This document shows, piece by piece, positions 29,148 to 34,518 of a DNA stretch of 34,518 nt. This DNA is from Cellulomonas triticagri. GTDB taxonomy: Bacteria > Actinomycetota > Actinomycetes > Actinomycetales > Cellulomonadaceae. The stretch covers positions 1 to 34,518 of the forward strand of contig NZ_RFFI01000036.1 of NCBI RefSeq assembly GCF_003696205.1, in the 5' to 3' direction. Every line of letters starts with the position of its first letter. Position 1 is the first letter of the stretch. A program made the translations under genes and the position numbers. Below the pieces are notes generated by a model. That model was given only the letters and a program-made list of their open reading frames with translations, was not told where the DNA came from and searched no databases.

Positions 29148-30917
29148 TTGTCGTCCTTCGAGAGCATCGTCGAGCTCATCACCGCGAACCTGTTCGGCCA
29201 GGTCGCCGTGCTCATCGGTCTGATCGCGATCGTCGGTCTCGCCCTGCAGCGCAAACCGGTCGAGCAGGTCGTGGCCGGTGGCCTGCGCGCCACGATCGGC
29301 GTCGTCGTCCTCAACATCGGCGTCGAGATCTTCGTCGGCGGTCTGGTGAGCTTCCAGGCCATCGTGGCGAGCGCCATGGGTCTGCGACCGCCGACCTCCG
29401 ACGCGACCCTGACCGAGTTCGGCTCCGGCGTCGGATCGGTGGTGCCGCTGATCATCGCCGGTGGCTTCGTCGTCCACCTGGTGCTCGTGCGGCTGTTCCG
29501 CGCCGCCCGGTTCGTCTACCTGACCGGGCACCTCATGTACTGGATGAGCGTGGTGATCGCCGCGAGCCTGGTCGAGGCGTTCGGGGACGTGAACCGGTGG
29601 GTGCTCGCCGCGGTCGGCTCGCTGCTGATCGGCTGCTACTGGGTGCTGCAGCCGCTGTGGACCGCCCCGCTGATGCGCAAGGTCATGGGCAACGACGACG
29701 TCGGGCTCGCGCACACGGACTCGAGCATCGCGATCGCGGCCGGGTACGGCGCGAAGGCGCTGCGCCTCGGCGACCCGCGCCGGCACGACTCCGAGCAGCT
29801 GCGGCTGCCCCGCGCGCTGTCGTTCTTCAAGGACATCAACGTCTCGACGGCCTTCGTCATCGGCGCGATCATGCTGGTCGCCATCCTGTTCGCCGACGGC
29901 GGCGTCGTCACCGAGCAGATGGGCGACGCGGACGTGCTGCCCGTGGTCTGGGCGCTGCTGCAGGCCCTGCGGTTCGCGGCGGGCATCGCGATCCTGCTGT
30001 TCGGGGTCCGCATGTTCCTGTCCGAGATCGTGCCCGCGTTCAAGGGGCTGTCCGAGCGTGCGCTGCCCGGTGCCAGGCCGGCGCTCGACCTGCCCGTGAC
30101 GTTCACGCAGGCACCGACGGCGGTGATGATCGGGTTCCTCGCCTCCACCGTGACGTTCCTGGTGCTCATGGGCCTGTTCGCCGCGGCGGGCTGGTTCGTG
30201 CTGGTCCCGCCGATGATCATGCTGTTCTTCGGCGGCGGCGCCGGTGGCGTGTTCGGCAACGCCGTCGCGGGCTGGCGCGGGGCCGTGTTCGGCGGGGTCC
30301 TGAACGGTGTGGTGCTCGGGTTCGGCCAGTGGATCGGGTGGGGCGTCTGGGGCGGGACCGCCCCGGAGCTCGCCACGCTCGCGGACGCGGACTGGTTCGT
30401 CGTCGGCTGGGCGCTGCGGTGGGCCGGTGGGCCGCTGTCCGCGCTGGGCGTCGCGGGGCTGTGGCTGCTCGCCGCCGTGGTCGTCGCCGCCACCGTCGCC
30501 GTGCTGCTCCTGCTCGGTCGCCGCCTCCCGGCGGCGGACGCCCCGGCGGCGCCCGTCCCGACGTCCGTCGCGGACGCCGCCCCGGTGGCCGCGGTCGAGC
30601 CCGGTGCCGTCCGCACGACCACCCGCCCCGAGACGTTGTCCGTGCTGGCGGTCTGCGGGGCCGGGATGGGGTCGAGCCTGATCCTGCGCACGACCGCGCA
30701 ACGGGCTCTCGCGGACCTGGGCGTCCCGGCCGAGCTCAGCCACAGCGACGTCGGGTCGGCGCGCGGGCAGCGCGCGGACGTCGTGATCGGTCAGCCGACC
30801 TACCTGTCGGAGGTGGGGGAGATCGCGCCGCTGAGCGTGCCGATCACGAGCTTCGTGGACGTCGCGCACGTCCGGGAGCGGCTGCAGGACGCACTCGTCG
30901 AGAAGGGGTGGCTGTGA
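29148..30917 (+). CDS. PTS EIIC-EIIB fusion, UlaA/UlaB (ascorbate) family
   Basis: A 589-residue transporter. Residues 1-460 form a UlaA-type EIIC channel with about ten membrane segments, including PVTFTQAPTAVMIGF and PPMIMLFFGGGAGGVFGNAVAGW. An Ala/Pro linker (about 465-492) leads to an EIIB domain whose phosphorylated cysteine is Cys503 in VCGAGMGSS. In E. coli the UlaA and UlaB parts are separate proteins. The family transports L-ascorbate or related sugars; the SIS-domain partner suggests a phosphosugar other than ascorbate. TTG 29148 follows GAGGAG; ATG 29079 is rejected because an operator would lie inside the gene. Confidence 0.9.
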   Translation: MSSFESIVELITANLFGQVAVLIGLIAIVGLALQRKPVEQVVAGGLRATIGVVVLNIGVEIFVGGLVSFQAIVASAMGLRPPTSDATLTEFGSGVGSVVPLIIAGGFVVHLVLVRLFRAARFVYLTGHLMYWMSVVIAASLVEAFGDVNRWVLAAVGSLLIGCYWVLQPLWTAPLMRKVMGNDDVGLAHTDSSIAIAAGYGAKALRLGDPRRHDSEQLRLPRALSFFKDINVSTAFVIGAIMLVAILFADGGVVTEQMGDADVLPVVWALLQALRFAAGIAILLFGVRMFLSEIVPAFKGLSERALPGARPALDLPVTFTQAPTAVMIGFLASTVTFLVLMGLFAAAGWFVLVPPMIMLFFGGGAGGVFGNAVAGWRGAVFGGVLNGVVLGFGQWIGWGVWGGTAPELATLADADWFVVGWALRWAGGPLSALGVAGLWLLAAVVVAATVAVLLLLGRRLPAADAPAAPVPTSVADAAPVAAVEPGAVRTTTRPETLSVLAVCGAGMGSSLILRTTAQRALADLGVPAELSHSDVGSARGQRADVVIGQPTYLSEVGEIAPLSVPITSFVDVAHVRERLQDALVEKGWL

Positions 30918-31609
30918 TGGAGGACCTCGGGGCGTACGTCGCCGACGTGGGCGCACGGAACGCGGACGCGATCGACCGCGCGGCCGAGGCCGTCGTGCGC
31001 ACCGCGCGTGCGGGTGGTCTGGTCCGGCCGACCGGCGCCGGGCACTCGCTGGCCGCAGTGCTGGAGACCTTCTTCCGTGCCGGAGGGCTCGCCGGGGTGC
31101 GGCCGATCTGGCACCCGCGGGTGCTGCCGTTCTCCGGCGCGCGGTCGGCGACCACCGCCGAGCGGGAACCGGGGCTGGGCGCCGCGACCGCGGCCGAGGC
31201 GGCGATCGAGGCGCGGGACACCGTGGTCGTGTTCTCCAACTCCGGGGTCAACCCGTTCCCGGTGGAGGTCGCCCAGGCGGCCGTGGCCGTCGGGGCCACC
31301 GTGGTCGCGGTGACCTCGCGGGCCGCCGGTGCGGCCGCTCCGCCTCGTGCCGGGCAGCGGCTCGTGGACGTCGCCGACGTCGTCATCGACACGGCGGTGC
31401 CCGCCGGGGACGCGACCTGGCCGCCGGAGGCCCCGGTGACCGCCCCGGTGTCCAGCCTCGCGACGACCACCGTGTGGACCCTGCTGCTGCGCCGGGTGCA
31501 CGACCTCGCCCCCGACGCGCCACGCTGGCGCAGCGCGAACGTCGCCGGGAACGACGACGTCAACGCCGCGCTCGTAGCGCGCTTCGCGGCGCAGGTCCCG
31601 GAGCTGTGA
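30917..31609 (+). CDS. SIS-domain phosphosugar isomerase-like protein
   Basis: A 230-residue protein with one SIS fold. The phosphosugar-binding segments are GAGHS (40-44) and SNSGVNPFPVE (107-117), with FRAGGLAGVRPIWHP (53-67) and VVAVTSRA as in the PRK02947-type sugar isomerase group. It probably isomerises or binds the sugar phosphate delivered by the PTS, possibly an amino sugar. ATG 30917 shares its A with the stop of the EIIC-EIIB gene (TGATG), so the two are coupled. Its end overlaps the end of the convergent GntR gene by 50 bases. Confidence 0.87.
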   Translation: MEDLGAYVADVGARNADAIDRAAEAVVRTARAGGLVRPTGAGHSLAAVLETFFRAGGLAGVRPIWHPRVLPFSGARSATTAEREPGLGAATAAEAAIEARDTVVVFSNSGVNPFPVEVAQAAVAVGATVVAVTSRAAGAAAPPRAGQRLVDVADVVIDTAVPAGDATWPPEAPVTAPVSSLATTTVWTLLLRRVHDLAPDAPRWRSANVAGNDDVNAALVARFAAQVPEL

Positions 31610-32306
31610 GCGGGGCGATCTGGGCGGAGAGCTCGAACCGCGACGCCGGGTAGGTGGACACCGTCCACTCGACGACGCTGCCGTGCGCCACGGTCGTCCG
31701 TGCGAGCTCCAGCACGGGCGACCCCGGCGCGACGGCGAGGGTCGTCGTGTCCTCGTCCCGGACCAGACCGGCCCGGATCACCTGCTCGCCCGCCTCGAAG
31801 CGCACGCCGTACTCCTCGGCGAGCACCCGGTAGAGCGACTCGACCCCGAAGTCGTGGCGCTCGATCCCCGGGAAGGCATCCGTCCGCAGGTGGCTGCGCT
31901 CGATCGCCATGGGCACGTCGTCGGCCAGCCGCAGCCGGGACAGCAGCGTGACCCGCGCGCCGACCACCGTGCCGAACACCCCGGCGACGCGCTCGTCCGC
32001 GCGGACCACCTCCAGCCCGAGGACGCGGCTCGACGGGACGTGCCCGCGCGCCCGCATGTCCTCGGTGAAGCTGGTGAGCCGGAGCGGGACGCTCATCGCG
32101 GGCTGCGTGACGAACGTCCCCCGCCCGACCGCGCGCGTGAGCAGACCCGAGCGCACCAGCTCGTCGATCGCCCGGCGGGCCGTCATCCGGGAGACGCCCG
32201 TGTCGTCCGCGAGCTGGCGCTCGCTGGGCGTCGGCGTGCCGACCGGAGCCTGCGCGTACTGCTCCCGCAGCTGCTCGGCGAGCTCGCGGTACTTGGGCGC
32301 AGTCAC
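31560..32306 (-). CDS. GntR/HutC-family transcriptional regulator
   Basis: A 248-residue regulator. The winged helix (about 1-70) contains PSERQLADDTGVSRMTARRAI and GTFV; the UTRA effector domain (about 85-235) starts with LTSFTEDMRARG, typical for sensors of phosphorylated sugars. It is the only regulator next to the PTS-SIS locus and most likely represses it by binding the paired sites at 29006-29019 and 29092-29105 until the sugar phosphate appears. Its 3' end overlaps the SIS gene by 50 bases in convergent orientation, so the two transcripts could form antisense RNA. Confidence 0.9.
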   Translation of the reverse strand: MTAPKYRELAEQLREQYAQAPVGTPTPSERQLADDTGVSRMTARRAIDELVRSGLLTRAVGRGTFVTQPAMSVPLRLTSFTEDMRARGHVPSSRVLGLEVVRADERVAGVFGTVVGARVTLLSRLRLADDVPMAIERSHLRTDAFPGIERHDFGVESLYRVLAEEYGVRFEAGEQVIRAGLVRDEDTTTLAVAPGSPVLELARTTVAHGSVVEWTVSTYPASRFELSAQIAPLTAPGPAPRSALRARR

Positions 32307-32396
32307 AGGCCGATCATCCCATCCGGGAACGCACCCGGGGTGCGGGAGCCGGTGACCGTCTCCGTCGACCTGCCGCGCGCCGGGGGCGGCGCCTCG

Positions 32397-32415
32397 CCTG
32401 CCGGGTACCGGCAGG
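32397..32415. other. Short perfect hairpin between gntR and the siderophore reductase gene
   Basis: CCTGCCGG and CCGGCAGG around loop GTA, in the 197-base divergent spacer. It may be an operator or part of a 5' region; no DtxR box is seen in this spacer. Confidence 0.4.
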
Positions 32416-32491
32416 ACCGGTCTCGGCCGGGACGCGCCCGGGGCCCTGGGGCCGTCCGCGGCGGCATCGCGACGGGTCAGCGGGTCACCGG

Positions 32492-32497
32492 CAGAAT
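32492..32497 (+). promoter_or_regulatory. -10 box for a leaderless siderophore reductase transcript
   Basis: CAGAAT, then six bases, then GTG 32504. No Shine-Dalgarno precedes the GTG. Confidence 0.4.
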
Positions 32498-32503
32498 GTC
32501 CGG

Positions 32504-33361
32504 GTGACCCCTGCCGGACCGGAGCCCTTCGCGACCTCGCCGAACACGCTGTTCGCGACGCGGGTGTCCCGGGTCCGGCGGCTGTCGCCGGGGTTCGTCC
32601 GCGTCACCCTGGCCGGGTCGGGCCTGGTGCGGTTCGCCCCGCACGGGCTGGACCAGCGGGTGAAGATCCTGCTGGGCCCGACCTGCCCGGAGCTGGTGCC
32701 GGGGATGCCGGAGCGGGACTGGCGGCGGGTGTGGCGCGCCGTCCCGGAGCACCGGCGGCCGGTGCTGCGCAGCTACACGGCGTACGCGGTCCGGTCGGAC
32801 GAGGCGGAGATCGACCTGGACTTCTACGTGCACGACCCGGCGGGCCCGGCGAGCGACTGGGCGCTGGGCGCCGCGCCGGGCGACCCGCTGCTGGTGTCCG
32901 GCCCGGACGTGCGGGCGGGGCGGCCGGACCACGGCGTGCAGTGGGAGCCGGGGTCGGAGGTCCGCGAGGTGCTGGTCGCGGGGGACGAGACCGCCTACCC
33001 GGCGGTCCGGGGGATCCTCACCGCGCTGCCGCCCGCGGTGCGGGCGCGGGTGCTCCTGGAGGCCGGGGACCCGGCGGACGCCGCGACCCTGGACGACGTC
33101 GTGGGGGAGCACGCGGTCGCGGTGCTGCGGCGCGGCGACCGGCCCGGGGGGCTCGCGCTCGTCGAGGCGGTGACCGCGTGGGGGCACACGCACGGCGCCG
33201 CCGCGGCAGTGCTCGGCGAGGGGTTCTACGCCTGGGTCGCGACCGAGAGCACCCGGGTCCGCGCGGTGCGCGACGCGCTGCTCGCGGGCGGTGTCGACGG
33301 GTCCCGGGTGCACACCCAGGGGTACTGGCACCACCGCGGCCGGGTGCCGCGGGGCGTCTGA
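32504..33361 (+). CDS. Siderophore-interacting protein (ferric-siderophore reductase)
   Basis: A 285-residue flavin reductase of the ViuB/SIP family that releases iron from imported siderophores by reduction. The FAD-binding RSYTAY (89-94) and the region VLVAGDETAYPAVRGIL are characteristic; GEGFYAWVATEST and GYWHHRGR in the C-terminal part belong to the SIP domain that binds NAD(P)H. GTG 32504 is probably the first base of a leaderless mRNA. It lies upstream of a binding protein gene with DtxR-like boxes, forming an iron uptake locus. Confidence 0.93.
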   Translation: MTPAGPEPFATSPNTLFATRVSRVRRLSPGFVRVTLAGSGLVRFAPHGLDQRVKILLGPTCPELVPGMPERDWRRVWRAVPEHRRPVLRSYTAYAVRSDEAEIDLDFYVHDPAGPASDWALGAAPGDPLLVSGPDVRAGRPDHGVQWEPGSEVREVLVAGDETAYPAVRGILTALPPAVRARVLLEAGDPADAATLDDVVGEHAVAVLRRGDRPGGLALVEAVTAWGHTHGAAAAVLGEGFYAWVATESTRVRAVRDALLAGGVDGSRVHTQGYWHHRGRVPRGV

Positions 33362-33416
33362 CCTGCGAGGGCGCGGAGCTCTCGCGGCTGCTCGTCCCAC
33401 GGACGCCGTCCTCAGA

Positions 33417-33440
33417 TCAGGTAAGGCTTTGCTAACCTCG
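33417..33440 (+). promoter_or_regulatory. Two overlapping DtxR/IdeR iron boxes
   Basis: Two 19-base windows offset by 5 bases (33417-33435 and 33422-33440) match the box TTAGGTTAGSCTAACCTAA at 14 and 13 positions by hand count. The half sites are AGGTAAG and CTAACCT. A 5-base offset fits two dimers bound on opposite faces of the helix, as known for DtxR. It predicts repression of the lipoprotein gene by iron. Confidence 0.8.
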
Positions 33441-33486
33441 ACGCCGCCCGCGTGGTGCGGGCTGCTCTCGAGACAAGGGGAAGCTC

Positions 33487-34431
33487 GTGCACCTGTCCTC
33501 CCGGACGTCCGCGACCGGTCTGCTCGCCGCCGTCGCCGTCCTCGCCCTGGCCGCCTGCGGCGGCAGCGGCACCGCCGACGAGGCCGCGGCCGAGCCCGGT
33601 GCGGCCGGCACCGCCGCCGGGCACGTCGTCACGCACGCCCGCGGCGAGACCACGGTGCCCGACCAGCCCGTGCGCGTGGTCGTCCTGGAGCCGGTGCAGC
33701 TCGACACCGCGGTCGCCCTCGGGGTCGTCCCGGTCGGCGCGGCGGTGCTGAACGAGGCCGCCGGGGTGCCCGCCTACCTCGGGGACGAGGCCGCCGGCAT
33801 CGAGACCGTCGGCACCGTGCAGGAGCCGAACGTGCAGAAGATCGCGGCCCTGGCACCGGACCTCATCATCGGCACCGAGTCCCGGCACTCCGCGCTGTAC
33901 GACCAGCTCTCCGACGTCGCGCCCACGGTGTTCATGGCGTCGCAGGCCGACCCGTGGCAGGACAACGTGCGGTTCACCGCCGAGGCCCTCGGTGACCCCG
34001 ACGCCGCCGACGAGGTCCTCGGTGCGTACGAGGACCGGTGCGCCGAGATCGGCGAGGAGGCCGGGACCGCCGGCATGACCGCGCAGCTCATCCGGCCGCG
34101 CGACGGCATCCTCACGCTGTACGGGCCCACGTCGTTCGCCGGCAGCACCCTGGAGTGCGTCGGCCTGACGACGCCGGAGCGCGACTGGGAGGACTCGATC
34201 TCCGTGGACCTGTCGCCCGAGCTCGTGCTCGAGGCGCAGGCGGACCTCGTCCTGGTCACCACCACGGACGTGACGGACGAGAGCACCGTCCCGGAGTCGG
34301 TGCGCGCGAACGCGGACGTGCTCGGCGACGTGCGGCTCGTCGACCAGTCGACGTGGATCACCGGCGTCGGCCCGCTCGGCGGCCAGGCCGTCCTCGACGA
34401 CATCGAGCGGCTGCTCAGCGCGTCCTCGTGA
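33487..34431 (+). CDS. Ferric-siderophore ABC transporter substrate-binding lipoprotein
   Basis: A 314-residue FepB/FecB-type binding protein anchored to the outer face of the membrane. The signal peptide ends in LALAAC, so Cys24 is lipidated. The periplasmic-binding fold shows VPDQPVRVVVLEPVQLDTAVALGVVPVGA (the first lobe), NVQKIAALAPDLIIGTES, and the second lobe from about residue 180. GTG 33487 follows AAGGGGAA. Two DtxR-like boxes lie 47-70 bases upstream. Its stop overlaps the GTG of the next frame, which suggests an operon with permease genes. Confidence 0.93.
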   Translation: MHLSSRTSATGLLAAVAVLALAACGGSGTADEAAAEPGAAGTAAGHVVTHARGETTVPDQPVRVVVLEPVQLDTAVALGVVPVGAAVLNEAAGVPAYLGDEAAGIETVGTVQEPNVQKIAALAPDLIIGTESRHSALYDQLSDVAPTVFMASQADPWQDNVRFTAEALGDPDAADEVLGAYEDRCAEIGEEAGTAGMTAQLIRPRDGILTLYGPTSFAGSTLECVGLTTPERDWEDSISVDLSPELVLEAQADLVLVTTTDVTDESTVPESVRANADVLGDVRLVDQSTWITGVGPLGGQAVLDDIERLLSASS

Positions 34432-34518
34432 CGTCACCGGCACCCGCGCCCGCACCCGCCGTGCCACCACGGCCCCGGGCGCCGCGGCGGCTGCGGCCCC
34501 CGCGGCGCCGGGCCGCGG
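34428..34518 (+). CDS. Start of a gene after the siderophore-binding protein, possibly a FecCD permease (partial)
   Basis: GTG 34428 overlaps the stop of the lipoprotein gene (GTGA) and the frame is open to the end of the window. The visible 30 residues are Ala/Pro-rich and then Arg-rich (RPRAPRRLRPPRRR), which would suit the cytoplasmic N-terminus of a membrane protein. That it is the permease is inferred only from usual gene order. Confidence 0.45.
   Translation, partial: MTSPAPAPAPAVPPRPRAPRRLRPPRRRAA

Overview
The window comes from a high-GC (about 73-75% by eye) actinobacterium, most likely of the Cellulomonas/Micrococcales group. The evidence is GTG and TTG starts, several genes that look leaderless, a type II fatty acid synthase cluster headed by a PucR/CdaR-type regulator, the families DUF3145 and DUF3052, a single-chain AceE, and an aceE-DUF3052-ahpE neighbourhood like that of mycobacteria. 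No rRNA, CRISPR array, transposase or integrase was seen.

Layout. 1-1.4 kb: tail of an AlkA-like glycosylase, peptide deformylase and a DUF3145 protein. 1.7-4.6 kb: a three-gene flavin electron-transfer operon (FMN-binding lipoprotein, ApbE flavin transferase, RnfD/NqrB-type membrane domain fused to a ferredoxin reductase module). 4.6-7.8 kb, minus strand: an ECF41-type sigma factor, translationally coupled to an NDH-2-like oxidoreductase and followed by an NmrA-like protein. Two nearly identical promoters (TCACA-N16-CGTC) precede these transcription units, so the sigma factor probably controls both. 7.9-13.0 kb, minus: fabD-fabH-acpP-fabF with a FasR-like regulator upstream. Similar TTGT/ACAA inverted repeats lie in front of both regulator and operon. 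13.2-18.0 kb: a leaderless unknown gene, aceE, DUF3052 and AhpE, then a 29-bp tandem repeat and a palindrome-rich spacer.

18.3-24.3 kb: an unknown protein, tRNA-Val(TAC), then an accessory segment of visibly lower GC. It carries a 60-aa protein, a lipoprotein, an ApeA-like HEPN protein (anti-phage family) and, divergent from it, an AlbA_2/Schlafen-domain protein. This looks like a small defence island beside a tRNA, although no integrase or att repeat is visible. 24-28.4 kb: a divergent S-adenosylhomocysteine hydrolase homologue preceded by a short leaderless ORF, a Cof-type HAD phosphatase, a YcaQ-family DNA glycosylase and a DnaQ-like exonuclease. A 69-bp element occurs twice here, 2.5 kb apart.

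28.5-32.3 kb: a PTS locus. It has an EIIA gene divergent from a UlaA/UlaB-type EIIC-EIIB fusion, then a SIS-domain sugar isomerase and a convergent GntR/HutC regulator. Two 14-bp inverted copies of one operator-like site sit symmetrically in the divergent promoter. 32.5 kb to the end: iron acquisition, with a siderophore-interacting reductase, a ferric-siderophore binding lipoprotein behind two overlapping DtxR/IdeR-like boxes, and the first codons of what is probably its permease.

All assignments rest on reading motifs and context. No database search was run.
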